64,000 bases of DNA from Anaerovorax sp. IOR16 (GTDB taxonomy: Bacteria > Bacillota > Clostridia > Peptostreptococcales > Anaerovoracaceae): contig NZ_JADQTL010000012.1 of assembly GCF_017168145.1 (NCBI RefSeq), positions 163,098 through 227,097 of the forward strand, in the 5' to 3' direction. Position numbers and translations under genes: made by a program. The notes under the pieces were generated by a model. It was given only the letters and a program-made list of their open reading frames with translations, did not search any database and had not been told where the DNA came from. Position 1 is the stretch's first letter. Each line of letters opens with the position of its first letter. Positions 38,165 to 46,900 of this stretch are shown one piece after another.

Positions 38165-38480
38165 AAAAAAAACTGTGGCTAAAAGCCACAGTCCGTTTTC
38201 ACTGTTCTTATACATATCTCTCTTCTTTCATGTATCCCTTCAAGAAAAGAATCTTACAGGTCATTTACCTCGTGACCGTTTGTACTTTATATCCATGTAG
38301 GTCTTCTGACTTACGAATCTACATTCCTAACCGCCTTCCCAAAGGTTTTTATCACTTCAGTGGCAATTGCTTTTCGCAAAAATATTGGTTAAGAACTCCT
38401 CGCTTACAGCGGCGGGTCCGTGCCGGATTCTCACCGGCTTCCCTCTTAGCTACCGATTTTCATCGGTAGACATAGATACT
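38165..38480 (-). promoter_or_regulatory. cobalamin riboswitch (aptamer plus terminator) for the DUF4430-SLH genes
   Basis: On the minus strand the aptamer (about 38291-38480) carries the B12-box features: GGACCCGCCGCTGTAAGCGAG, the core GCCACTG and GGGAAGGCGG, and the closing GTCAGAAGACCTAC. Its expression platform ends in a perfect terminator, ACTGTGGCT/AGCCACAGT (38172-38192) followed by seven T. Just upstream of it, AACAGTGAAAACGGACTGT lets ACAGT pair with the ACTGT of the terminator arm, giving a competing antiterminator. Expected logic: cobalamin binding favours termination, so the genes are on when B12 is scarce. Confidence 0.93.
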
Positions 38481-38614
38481 TATTGAATTGTAAGTCAAAA
38501 TTTGTCATAATTTGTCGAAAATATTATATTGTCATAACATTCATTATATTGTGTTTTTATATTAACAATTTCCATTTTACTTTTCAAGTACTTTTTTTCT
38601 TATATAAAATTATT

Positions 38615-39358
38615 TTACGATACATACATAGTTTTTCTTACATAAATCGGATTTGATACTTCTTGAACCTTTTCTTTGAAAGAACCTCCTGCCTGCATTA
38701 ATTCAAAGCATTCTGTCGGCTTCATAAAAGGACGCATTGTTTCAGCAATTTTCGGAAACAATACTTTCTTATCGCCATAAAAATCTATCAATAATAACCA
38801 ATGTTTTTCAGATTGTGATTGCCCTTGAGCCTTCAACAACCAAGCAGCATGTACCTCCAGATGCATTTCAAAAAATTTTTTTAATTCTCTCAATAATCCT
38901 TTTGGTATCTCAGTTGGCTGCCACAGCTGTACATTTCCTTCATGATGCTCCTTATTGACCGTCATACCTTCAATTTGCTCATCCACTGCATAAATCAACG
39001 CTTGGGTAATAATAATATTTTCTTTAAAAGGATTTATCACAATTCCTTTGAGTATTTCTGCGTCATCAATTATCATATGTTTTAGATAATCATAAGAAAG
39101 ATATTTAATTTCATAGGTCGAAAAAAATTCGCACACATCCTTTTTTTCGAAAAAAGCGGGAAGATAATAATCGCCGTTGGGCGATGTAAGTATATTATAT
39201 TTTTCTTTTATATCTTTTTCATTATTTGCTTTATGAACTGGTACCCAGAACATAGATTGTTTTAATATTTTAAAAAAATTTTCTTCATTCATTGCATTCG
39301 TATTTTTCTGCAGTTCATTTAGCGCTTTTAAAAAATTACTCTTTCTTTCTAAACTCAT
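38615..39358 (-). CDS. SseB-family protein under cobalamin riboswitch control
   Basis: A 247-residue cytoplasmic protein related to SseB (enhanced serine sensitivity), a family without a settled biochemical role. The N-terminal SseB domain contains the diagnostic YYLPAFFEKKDVCEFF and EILKGIVINPFKENIIIT. The C-terminal SseB-like domain (from about residue 125) includes LLRELKKFFEMHLEVHAAWLLKA and HWLLLIDFYGDKK. No signal peptide. ATG at 39358 is chosen (GGGAG six bases upstream); an ATG at 39382 overlaps the riboswitch terminator tail. It sits between two cobalamin riboswitches, directly downstream of the first, which is unusual for this family. Confidence 0.8.
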   Translation of the reverse strand: MSLERKSNFLKALNELQKNTNAMNEENFFKILKQSMFWVPVHKANNEKDIKEKYNILTSPNGDYYLPAFFEKKDVCEFFSTYEIKYLSYDYLKHMIIDDAEILKGIVINPFKENIIITQALIYAVDEQIEGMTVNKEHHEGNVQLWQPTEIPKGLLRELKKFFEMHLEVHAAWLLKAQGQSQSEKHWLLLIDFYGDKKVLFPKIAETMRPFMKPTECFELMQAGGSFKEKVQEVSNPIYVRKTMYVS

Positions 39359-39380
39359 TTTTTCTCCCTTTCTACAAAAC

Positions 39381-39700
39381 AAAAAAGACTATGGCGAAAA
39401 CCACAGTCCGTTTTTACTGTTTTTACAAAATTATAAATTTAATAAAACCAATCGTTTTAAATTAAAACTACCTACGTCATTTACCTCGTGACTGGTTGTT
39501 ACTTTATTCATGCAGGTCTTCTGACTTGTCTCTCATCATCCTTTCCGGCCTTCCCAAATGCTTGTTTTGCATTCAGTGGTAATTTGCACTTAACAAATTA
39601 TCGAACAAGAACTCCTGACTTACAGCGGCGGGTCCGTGCTGGATTTTCACCAGCTTCCCTCTTAGCTGCCAACGATTGATGGCAGACATGAATAATATTT
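39381..39700 (-). promoter_or_regulatory. second cobalamin riboswitch, upstream of the SseB-family gene
   Basis: On the minus strand the aptamer (about 39506-39700) has GGACCCGCCGCTGTAAGTCAG, CCACTG, GGGAAGGCCGG and GTCAGAAGACCTGC, as in the first copy. The terminator GACTGTGG/CCATAGTC (39387-39408) precedes TTTTTTG. AACAGTAAAAACGGACTGT again provides the antiterminator seed. The expression platform is almost the same as that of the downstream riboswitch, so the two are probably duplicates with diverged aptamers. Confidence 0.92.
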
Positions 39701-39790
39701 AATTTCATCATATTTCATATTTTGAATCAATCTTAACAGTTTTAAATTTAGATTGCAAGAAAAATTTCTAAATATTCGATCTGTTACTAC

Positions 39791-39850
39791 AAGTAAAAAA
39801 GAACCTAATTATTTTGATATTACCAAAATAAAATGGGTTCTTTTTTACTT
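39791..39850. terminator. terminator of the etf/FAD-oxidase operon
   Basis: AAGTAAAAAAGAACC and GGTTCTTTTTTACTT pair over 15 bp with a further ATTATTTTG/CAAAATAA stem inside. The A/T-rich outer arms make it usable on either strand; it lies 44 bases beyond the oxidase stop. Confidence 0.8.
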
Positions 39851-39893
39851 ATTTTTACTTATCTCTTAAAACTTGTACGCTAATTTAAATTAT

Positions 39894-41279
39894 CTACATG
39901 AGCACAGTTTTCGGATTCATAATATTATTAGGGTCAAATACCTTTTTTATGCCCTGCATCAACTCCAACTCTACCGGAGATTTTTGTAAGGTAAGATCCT
40001 TTGTTCTGATTTTTCCAATCCCGTGTTCACCAGTAATCGTTCCCCCATAAGAAAAACAAATGTCATACATCTTTTGCTTTAACTCAGATGCATACGAAGG
40101 AACCGTTCCGTCTTCCAAATATAAAATATCATTGTGCACATTTCCATCTGCAATATGAGCTATGACATTAGTATTGGTATCATATTCTCTAACCAGCATT
40201 TTTAAATCTTTAATAAATGCCGGAACTTCTGATACCGGTACTGCCATATCAAAGGAATCACAAATCGTTTCTTTGATATATTCATAATGCTGGCTGCGAA
40301 TCAGCAGTAATTCCTGCTGCTCTTTTGCCTTTCCTGCATATAAAGTCTCATACGAATGATTCTTCTCACAAATTTCATTGATTTCCTTACAAGCTTCATA
40401 TAGTTGTCTTTCATTCTTCTCAGAAAGAATGATTAATAAATCTGCATTTCCTTTTTTTGCCTGCCATTCAAGCCCAAGCATTTCCGCAGTCCCAACAAAT
40501 AAATGTTTATCCATATATTCCACTGCAAGCGGAAGATTGCCATTCTTTAAAATATCCATAACTGCCTGACATGCATCTTCAAAGTTTTCAAATGGTGCCA
40601 CTATGGTAGCGGAATAGAAATCTTTCGGATAGATTTTCAATACAATCTTTGTGATAACAGCGAGTGTTCCTTCACTTCCTAATAAAAGCTGCATTAAATT
40701 ATATCCGGCATTGTTTTTCACAAGCTTTCCGCCAAGCTCTAAAATCTCACCGTTTGGAAGTACTGCTTCTACACCCATAATGTGTTTTCTCATCACGCCA
40801 TGACGAACGGCTCTGGCTCCACCTGCGTTTGTTACAGCCATACCTCCCATTTGGGCACCTTCATCTCCGGGATGTACCGGAAAACTTAAATCATTTGACT
40901 TTTCCAATTCTTCCAGTAAATCCATCAACGTTACGCCCGCCTCCAGCACGGCAACCATATTTTTTCGATCAATTTCCAAAATACCATTCATTCGTTCCAT
41001 AGATAAAACAAAGCTTTCTTCTACTGGTGTGCATCCTCCGCAAAGTCCGGTTGCACCACCACGTATAACCACAGGTATCTTGTTTTCATTTGCCAGTTTC
41101 ATAATTTGGGATACATCTTGTGTGTTTTTTGGCTTAATTACAATGGAATCTATATTTGCTTTTGGTCGATACGCTTCTTCAACTTCATCATAAAGATAAG
41201 ATGCGGTTTGATCTTTATTTGTTAAAACATAATCACTTCCGACAATCGTTTTTAAAGCTTTTATAATATTTTCTTTCAT
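39894..41279 (-). CDS. FAD-linked 2-hydroxyacid dehydrogenase (GlcD/LctD type)
   Basis: A 461-residue VAO-fold flavoprotein oxidising a 2-hydroxyacid such as lactate or glycolate to the 2-oxo acid. The FAD-binding domain has VVIRGGATGLCGGC, HPGDEGAQMGGMAVTNAGG and GSEGTLAVIT; the C-terminal cap ends in the family motif GTITGEHGIGKIRT, with the active-site His. It overlaps etfA by 4 bases and follows etfB-etfA, the arrangement of electron-confurcating lactate dehydrogenase (LctBCD of Acetobacterium), where Etf couples hydroxyacid oxidation and ferredoxin oxidation to NAD+ reduction. The exact substrate is not certain. Confidence 0.9.
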   Translation of the reverse strand: MKENIIKALKTIVGSDYVLTNKDQTASYLYDEVEEAYRPKANIDSIVIKPKNTQDVSQIMKLANENKIPVVIRGGATGLCGGCTPVEESFVLSMERMNGILEIDRKNMVAVLEAGVTLMDLLEELEKSNDLSFPVHPGDEGAQMGGMAVTNAGGARAVRHGVMRKHIMGVEAVLPNGEILELGGKLVKNNAGYNLMQLLLGSEGTLAVITKIVLKIYPKDFYSATIVAPFENFEDACQAVMDILKNGNLPLAVEYMDKHLFVGTAEMLGLEWQAKKGNADLLIILSEKNERQLYEACKEINEICEKNHSYETLYAGKAKEQQELLLIRSQHYEYIKETICDSFDMAVPVSEVPAFIKDLKMLVREYDTNTNVIAHIADGNVHNDILYLEDGTVPSYASELKQKMYDICFSYGGTITGEHGIGKIRTKDLTLQKSPVELELMQGIKKVFDPNNIMNPKTVLM

Positions 41280-42268
41280 TTTACCGCATCCTCCTTTCTT
41301 AATTGACGAGTGAACTGCGGAATCACTTCATACAAATCTCCTACATATCCATAATCTGCAATCTGGAAGATTGGTGCCGACGGGTCGCTATTCACTGCAA
41401 TAATTACTTGTGAATCTTTCATACCAGCTAAATGCTGTGGTGCTCCTGAAATACCGCAAGCAATATATACCTTCGGTTTTACTCGGTTTCCACTGTAACC
41501 CACTTGTGCAGAACTTTCAGCCATTCCAGCATCGACTAACGCTCTTGACACTCCAACTTTTCCGCCTAAAACTTTTGCAAGTTCCTCCAACATTGCTAAA
41601 TCTTCTTTTCTACGAATGCCACGACCTCCGGCAACAATGACTTCTGCTTCGGTAATATCAAAATCATCCAATGCAATCATTTCATCCACTGTACTTTTTG
41701 AAGTCTGTTTGAAATAAGGTTTCACGAAGATAATATTTTCTAGATTTTTTAAGTCTCTCTTTGCTTCTGCAAATTCTTTATAACGAACCGTTGCCATCTG
41801 CGGATTTTTCACCGTTTTAATATGTGCAAACAAATGGTCACTGAAAGCAGGACGAATTTGGATTAAACGCCCTTCATCGTTAATTTGCAAATCGGTACAA
41901 TCTGCCGTCAATCCGGTACATAATGCGGCTGCAATTCGGGGAGCCAAAGAACGGCCAAAATTCGTTGCCCCAATCAATACAATTTCCGGCTCCTTTTCTT
42001 CAATGAAAGCGACAATATTTTTTTTATACGTATACTCTTCTAAAGTAGAAAATATGGAATCCTTCATATAATAAACGGTCTGTGCACCTCTATAGTTCAA
42101 CTCTTCTGCAGGGATTCCGTCTCCTCCTAAAAGAAGACAGTCTAATGGCATGTTTCTTTGTTCCGCCAACTCTCTGCCTTTGTTTAACAACTCATAACTG
42201 ACTTTATGAATCTCGCCGTTACTTTGCTCTGCAATGACAAGAATGCCTCTCTGTTTCTTATTATCCAT
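41276..42268 (-). CDS. etfA: electron transfer flavoprotein alpha subunit
   Basis: FAD-binding subunit of the Etf that accepts electrons from the hydroxyacid dehydrogenase. About 330 residues; the C-terminal FAD domain shows SRALVDAGMAESSAQVGYSG, VYIACGISGAPQHLAGM and INAVNSD-type IIAVNSDPSAPIFQIADYG. ATG at 42268 is preferred; a TTG at 42280 would overlap etfB and sit too close to the AGAAAGGGA site. No N-terminal ferredoxin domain is present, unlike some bifurcating Etf proteins. Confidence 0.92.
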   Translation of the reverse strand: MDNKKQRGILVIAEQSNGEIHKVSYELLNKGRELAEQRNMPLDCLLLGGDGIPAEELNYRGAQTVYYMKDSIFSTLEEYTYKKNIVAFIEEKEPEIVLIGATNFGRSLAPRIAAALCTGLTADCTDLQINDEGRLIQIRPAFSDHLFAHIKTVKNPQMATVRYKEFAEAKRDLKNLENIIFVKPYFKQTSKSTVDEMIALDDFDITEAEVIVAGGRGIRRKEDLAMLEELAKVLGGKVGVSRALVDAGMAESSAQVGYSGNRVKPKVYIACGISGAPQHLAGMKDSQVIIAVNSDPSAPIFQIADYGYVGDLYEVIPQFTRQLRKEDAVK

Positions 42269-42272
42269 ACCC

Positions 42273-43076
42273 TTACACAATCCCTTTCTCCGTTAAAACA
42301 TCGGTTACCGACTGTAAGAAGGCAGTAAAATCTTCACGAAAGACTTGATTATTCTTTTTTACTTCTTTCGGAATTTCTATCTTCGAAACTTTAGTTGGTG
42401 ATCCTTTAAAACCACATTCCTCTTCGGACATAAATCCATTCAAATCTTGCAGGGTAATTGTCTCCACTTGTATTGTAAGTGATTCTAATTTTCGATTCAC
42501 TGTCGGAAGCTTTGGACGACTGATATTTTTGGTTACCCCAATCAGCGCAGGAAGCTTCATTGTTCTAACTTGTCGATCACCGCCAATATTTTCAATTGTG
42601 ACTTGAACCGAATCATGATCCAAATTACGAATTTCCTCTACATAGTAAGCATGTGGAATATCTAAAAACTCTGCAACTTCTGCACCAACCTGAGCCGTAT
42701 CACCATCAACGGATTTCTCTCCACATAGAATCAAATCGAAATTTCCAATTTTTCTTATTGCAGCTGCTAACGTTTTTGCTGTTGCACAGGTATCCGAACC
42801 ACCAAATTTTCGATCTGTCAACAATACGCCCTTGTCGGCACCTCTTGCATAAGCATCACGCAGGGTTTTTTCTGCTCTCTGTGGTCCCATTGTCATTACT
42901 GTTACGGTCACATTCTTTTGTTCTTTTTCTTTTTGATCAACCGCAGCTTGTAAAGCATTTTCATCAAATGGATTGATTTCAGCTTCTGCAGAAGAACGAT
43001 CTACAACTCCCTTTTCCTGGTCAAACTTTACCTTTTCCATATCAGGGACTTCTTTTACTAAAACAAGTATGTTCAT
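42273..43076 (-). CDS. etfB: electron transfer flavoprotein beta subunit
   Basis: Partner of EtfA that binds the second cofactor (FAD in bifurcating forms, AMP in others). The 267 residues begin MNILVLVKEVPD and contain NPFDENALQAAVDQKEK and LILCGEKSVDGDTAQVGAEVAE, both family blocks. First gene of the etfB-etfA-oxidase operon, transcribed away from the FadR-type regulator, with one operator in the shared intergenic region. Confidence 0.93.
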   Translation of the reverse strand: MNILVLVKEVPDMEKVKFDQEKGVVDRSSAEAEINPFDENALQAAVDQKEKEQKNVTVTVMTMGPQRAEKTLRDAYARGADKGVLLTDRKFGGSDTCATAKTLAAAIRKIGNFDLILCGEKSVDGDTAQVGAEVAEFLDIPHAYYVEEIRNLDHDSVQVTIENIGGDRQVRTMKLPALIGVTKNISRPKLPTVNRKLESLTIQVETITLQDLNGFMSEEECGFKGSPTKVSKIEIPKEVKKNNQVFREDFTAFLQSVTDVLTEKGIV

Positions 43077-43123
43077 GATACTCCCCTCGTTTTTCTTGCA
43101 TACTTAGATTTCAACTTATTCTC

Positions 43124-43168
43124 TGGTCTTACCACTTAAATCATACACCATTTATCTAAAAGGTGCAA
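43124..43168 (-). promoter_or_regulatory. etfB promoter with FadR-type operator
   Basis: On the minus strand TTGCAC (43163-43168), 17-bp spacer and TATGAT (43140-43145), then a perfect palindrome TGGTAAGACCA (43124-43134) that overlaps the expected start site. TGGT-N3-ACCA is the operator form of the FadR/LldR/PdhR group of GntR regulators, and such a regulator is encoded divergently next door. Binding here would block initiation. Confidence 0.8.
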
Positions 43169-43200
43169 TTACTATTTTAATTTTCTGATATTTTTTTAAT

Positions 43201-43229
43201 TTGCAGTTTTCCTTTTTTTCCTATAAAAT
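43201..43229 (+). promoter_or_regulatory. candidate promoter of the FadR-type regulator gene
   Basis: TTGCAG (43201-43206), 17-bp spacer, TAAAAT (43224-43229), about 75 bases before the start codon. Confidence 0.45.
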
Positions 43230-43305
43230 AAAGAAAGAGCAAATGACAAAATAAAAATATACAAATATACTATGTGCATTTTTATGTATTTAAGGAGTGA
43301 ATTCC

Positions 43306-44007
43306 ATGTTTATGGCAATTGAAAATAAAAAAATTTCTCAAATCGTCATTGAGCAGATCCAAGAAATGATTATGCGTGGCGAATTAAAAGACGGAGATCA
43401 ACTTCCACCGGAACGTATTATGACGGAGCAATTTCAAATTGGCCGTCCCGCATTGCGAGAAGCTCTAAAAGCCTTAGAAGTGTTGGGACTTGTTGAACGC
43501 CGACATGGTTTAGGAAACTACATTGTTAATAATGTTGAGTCGAACTTCTTTAAACCCCTTTCGCTTTCCTTTAAATTAAATAATGGAAATGTACAGGAAA
43601 TTCTTCAGTTGCGTTATCTTATAGAAACATTTACTGTTCGAGAAGCTGCAAAATTAGCTACTTTCGATGACATTGCTTATTTAAATAAAAAACAAAAGGA
43701 AATGATGAAAGCAAAAACACCAGATGAAAAATCACAATGTGATAAGGATATACATTTTAAAATTGCACATATCTGCAATAATAGCCTGATTTTAGCAACC
43801 TTTGAAAATGCATCTTACCTTTTAGAAAATTTTATAGATCAAGCAGTACATTTATCCTATTTTGCAGAAGAAGACTCTGTCGAGCGCATTTACGAAGAAC
43901 ACAAAGATATTATTGATGCCATTGAAAAGAAGGATGCAGATTTGGCAGCTTCTTTCATCAATATACATCTAAACAATATTCGCCCAGATCTCCTTCATGG
44001 AATTTAG
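43306..44007 (+). CDS. FadR-family GntR transcriptional regulator (LldR/PdhR-like)
   Basis: A 233-residue regulator with an N-terminal winged helix (about 10-75: GELKDGDQLPPERIMTEQF, RPALREALKALEVLGLVERRHG) and an all-helical FCD effector domain with likely metal-binding His/Asp residues (KDIHFKIAHICNNS). Relatives such as LldR and PdhR sense lactate or pyruvate and bind TGGT-N3-ACCA. Three such sites lie in front of the three surrounding operons. ATG at 43306 is chosen (AAGGAG eight bases upstream); GTG at 43297 overlaps that site. Effector probably a 2-hydroxy or 2-oxo acid. Confidence 0.88.
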   Translation: MFMAIENKKISQIVIEQIQEMIMRGELKDGDQLPPERIMTEQFQIGRPALREALKALEVLGLVERRHGLGNYIVNNVESNFFKPLSLSFKLNNGNVQEILQLRYLIETFTVREAAKLATFDDIAYLNKKQKEMMKAKTPDEKSQCDKDIHFKIAHICNNSLILATFENASYLLENFIDQAVHLSYFAEEDSVERIYEEHKDIIDAIEKKDADLAASFINIHLNNIRPDLLHGI

Positions 44008-44027
44008 ATTACTAAAAATTCTTTATT

Positions 44028-44058
44028 ATCCCCTACATCATTTAGGGGATTTTTTTTT
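44028..44058 (+). terminator. terminator of the FadR-type regulator gene
   Basis: ATCCCCTA and TAGGGGAT pair perfectly over 8 bp and run into nine T on the plus strand. Confidence 0.9.
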
Positions 44059-44085
44059 ATAACATATCGCTATTTCCATTTCTTT

Positions 44086-44150
44086 AAAAAACAAACTGCT
44101 ACAAATCCAAAGACAAAGGGTGGTCTGTCTTAGGTAACTTGCAGCAGTTT
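44086..44150 (-). terminator. terminator of the aminotransferase-YjiH operon
   Basis: On the minus strand AAACTGCTGCAA pairs with TTGTAGCAGTTT around an inner AAGACA/TGTCTT stem, followed by GTTTTTT. Confidence 0.7.
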
Positions 44151-44202
44151 ATTCTATGAGAAACTAAATATTAGTAAAATCTTTTTCCCAACTTCTATTT
44201 CA

Positions 44203-45615
44203 TTAAAATGGTAAAAAAACCTTTGTGAGTAAGACGATAATCGGAATTGCAATGATTGTCTTCTCTAAGAAAATAATAATTAAATCAGTAATTTTAACCG
44301 GCATTTTGGATGCGAGCATAATCGATCCAACCTCACTCATATAAATGATCTGTACTAATGACAAAATACCGATGATAAACCTTGTTTCAATAGACGGTAT
44401 ATTCGAGCAGATTACGGCAGGAATAAACATATCCGCAAATCCAACAACCGTTCCCGGTGCAGCTGCGAAAGCATCCTCTACACCTAGTAATTGTAAGTAA
44501 TAACCAAACGGCATAGAAATCCAGTCAAATACCGGTGTATAAGTAGAAAGTACCAATGCCAATGTACCTACACACATAGTAACCGGTACAAGAGTGAATA
44601 TAATCCCTAAGAACATATCAATGCCCTTATAGATTAATTGTCCGAAGTTAGGACCTTTTTCAGCTTTGGTTACCGCTTGTAAATAAGCCCAACGAGTTTT
44701 ACTGATGCCCTTAGGCTCAACTTCATTAATTTGCTTGCCGGTTAGGGCATAATACTCATCCGGATATTTTTTCGACAAAGGCCAAATACGTGCCATAATG
44801 ACAACACTGATAATACCTGTAAACGTTAAAATTAGATAGAATGGAATAAAATATTGTTCAACTCCCATCATCGCTGCGATAACTAAACAGAATGGTAAGG
44901 ATACAGCAGAAAAACAAGTTGCAATTAATACGGATTCTCTTGCAGTATAATAACCTTGTTCATATTGTGTACTTGTTAAAACAACACCTACATTACAGTT
45001 ACCAACCCAAGATGCACAAAGGTCAACAGCGGCTCTTCCAGGCAAACGGAACAAAGGCCAAAGTAAATTACGAATTAAAGTACCTGTATAATCCATGATT
45101 CCGTAATCCATAAGCAGCGGAATTAAGAAAGATGCTGCAAAGAACCAAGCAATCAAGGTTGACATTAAACTCATCATTGTGCCACCTGTGTCTCCGGAAT
45201 AAATCCATTCCGGACCTACTTGGAAAAATACTAAGGTAGCAATGATAGCACCAATGATACGAATTACAAGATAAATTGGCGAAGTCACAAATAGTTTTGA
45301 TAGCATTTTCCCATCTATGATTGCCTTTGGTTTAAATAAAGTAGTAATTAAAGACATAATTGCTGAAATAACAACGATTCCAAGAATCGCTTGTGGTGCC
45401 CATGGTTTAATAAAAGCCGCTACCCATTCGGAAATAACGCCAAGTGGGATGTTCATATTTCCGTTTACCCAAATTGGGCAAAGAAATAAGAATACACCAA
45501 TAACAGAAGGAATAATAAATTTTGCTTTTTGTTTTCCGGTAGGATTTTGAATTAATCCACTCAATGTTTGATCTTGTTCTGTTTCAACGCCGACTACTTT
45601 TGTCTGCTCTTCCAT
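44203..45615 (-). CDS. YjiH-family membrane protein with nucleoside-recognition (Gate) domain
   Basis: A 470-residue polytopic membrane protein (about ten to eleven helices) of the YjiH/Gate family, presumed transporters whose substrates are mostly unknown. Conserved parts are LMDYGIMDYTGTLIRN, RAAVDLCASWVGNCNVGVVLTS and IIYMSEVGSIMLAS. GGAGG precedes the start. It follows the aminotransferase by 14 bases within the FadR-type regulated locus, so it may import the hydroxyacid, an oxo acid or an amino acid used by the neighbours. Confidence 0.82.
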   Translation of the reverse strand: MEEQTKVVGVETEQDQTLSGLIQNPTGKQKAKFIIPSVIGVFLFLCPIWVNGNMNIPLGVISEWVAAFIKPWAPQAILGIVVISAIMSLITTLFKPKAIIDGKMLSKLFVTSPIYLVIRIIGAIIATLVFFQVGPEWIYSGDTGGTMMSLMSTLIAWFFAASFLIPLLMDYGIMDYTGTLIRNLLWPLFRLPGRAAVDLCASWVGNCNVGVVLTSTQYEQGYYTARESVLIATCFSAVSLPFCLVIAAMMGVEQYFIPFYLILTFTGIISVVIMARIWPLSKKYPDEYYALTGKQINEVEPKGISKTRWAYLQAVTKAEKGPNFGQLIYKGIDMFLGIIFTLVPVTMCVGTLALVLSTYTPVFDWISMPFGYYLQLLGVEDAFAAAPGTVVGFADMFIPAVICSNIPSIETRFIIGILSLVQIIYMSEVGSIMLASKMPVKITDLIIIFLEKTIIAIPIIVLLTKVFLPF

Positions 45616-45629
45616 ATTATTGTCCTCCT

Positions 45630-46805
45630 TTACTTTTTAAAAATTGATACTTTTTCCAAACGGTCAAAAGCTTCTTTGAGAGTGTCTATACCAACTGTAC
45701 AAGCCAGTCTAATATAACCTTCTCCACACTCCCCAAATGCAATTCCCGGAATGGTTAAAACATGTGCTTCCCGAAGAATACAATCACTTGCATCAATAGA
45801 ATTTAAGCCTGTTTCTTTAATATTTACAAATAAGTAGAAAGTACCTCTAGGTGGATAAATCACTGACATATGAGGAATGGCATTGATTCGTTCCGCTGCG
45901 TAAAACATGCGTTTTCTATATTCTTCAATCATAGGCGGCTGTATATTTTTCCGATTTTGCAGTGCATGAATTGCAGCTCTTTGAGAAATTGATGGTGCTG
46001 TGAATACTACATTCTCATTAATCATTTGAATTGTTTGAATGATGTATTCCGGAGCAATAATGTTTCCGATTCTCCAACCTGTCATTGTGAAGTTTTTTGA
46101 GAAACTATTAATAATAATCGTTCTCTCTTTCATGCCTTCTAAAGCAGCAATTGGTATAAACGGATGTTGATAACTAAATGAAGTATAAATATCATCTGCT
46201 ATCACAATTAAATCATGCTTCTTTGCAATCTCAGCGATTTTCTTCATGGTTTCTAACGTTAGACAACTTCCAGTCGGATTACTTGGTGTATTTATTACTA
46301 AAGCCTTGGTTCGTTCATTAATTAATCCTTCCAAACGATCGATATTAATTTGAAAATCTTCATCCTCATAAGTTGCAAGCTCTACTGGAATACCTCGTGC
46401 AAGCTCTACTTGCTGTGGGTATGGTGTGAAAAATGGTGCCTGTAAAATAACTTCATCCCCATCATCCAGAATTGCTTCCAATGCCAAATACATTGCAAGA
46501 CACCCGCTGGTTGCAACAAAGACCTCTTCATCCAGAATCTCCATATTATATTCTTCTTTATAATACTTAATGATTTCTTGACGCAGCTCTGGATCCCCTC
46601 GGAAATCAGTATACTTCGTATGCCCATTCAGAGCATCTTGAAATGCATTATTGATAATGATTTCTTCCGTAATTAAATCCGGATCACCTAAGCTAAGATT
46701 AATGACATCATTAAAGCCCTTTGCGAGCTCATCCACCTTTCCCATAGGTGTTGATTTGTCTTTCCAGTACCGTTTTGAAATAAATCTGTGTTTCAAAACA
46801 TTCAC
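45630..46805 (-). CDS. class I/II pyridoxal-phosphate aminotransferase
   Basis: A 391-residue fold-type I aminotransferase of the aspartate/aromatic group. The PLP lysine is in INSFSKNFTMTGWRIGN; NTPSNPTGSCL, VIADDIYTSF and the C-terminal Arg of EGYIRLACTVG complete the active site. Start ATG at 46805 follows GGAGGTG. It shares an operon with the YjiH transporter and its promoter carries one of the locus operators, so it probably interconverts the 2-oxo acid made by the Etf-linked dehydrogenase and an amino acid. Substrate not readable. Confidence 0.9.
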   Translation of the reverse strand: MNVLKHRFISKRYWKDKSTPMGKVDELAKGFNDVINLSLGDPDLITEEIIINNAFQDALNGHTKYTDFRGDPELRQEIIKYYKEEYNMEILDEEVFVATSGCLAMYLALEAILDDGDEVILQAPFFTPYPQQVELARGIPVELATYEDEDFQINIDRLEGLINERTKALVINTPSNPTGSCLTLETMKKIAEIAKKHDLIVIADDIYTSFSYQHPFIPIAALEGMKERTIIINSFSKNFTMTGWRIGNIIAPEYIIQTIQMINENVVFTAPSISQRAAIHALQNRKNIQPPMIEEYRKRMFYAAERINAIPHMSVIYPPRGTFYLFVNIKETGLNSIDASDCILREAHVLTIPGIAFGECGEGYIRLACTVGIDTLKEAFDRLEKVSIFKK

Positions 46806-46830
46806 CTCCGTCCTTCCTTAAACTGATAGG

Positions 46831-46841
46831 TGGTAAGACCT
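46831..46841 (-). promoter_or_regulatory. FadR-type operator upstream of the aminotransferase-YjiH operon
   Basis: AGGTCTTACCA on the minus strand, one mismatch from the perfect palindrome TGGTCTTACCA. It lies 9 bases after a candidate -10 (TTAACT) paired with TTGTAA at 17-bp spacing, the same place relative to the promoter as the other two sites. Confidence 0.7.
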
Positions 46842-46900
46842 CACATACAGTTAACCACATTTTTTATTTTTTTACAATAGCTTTTATCAGAATTGTTAAA

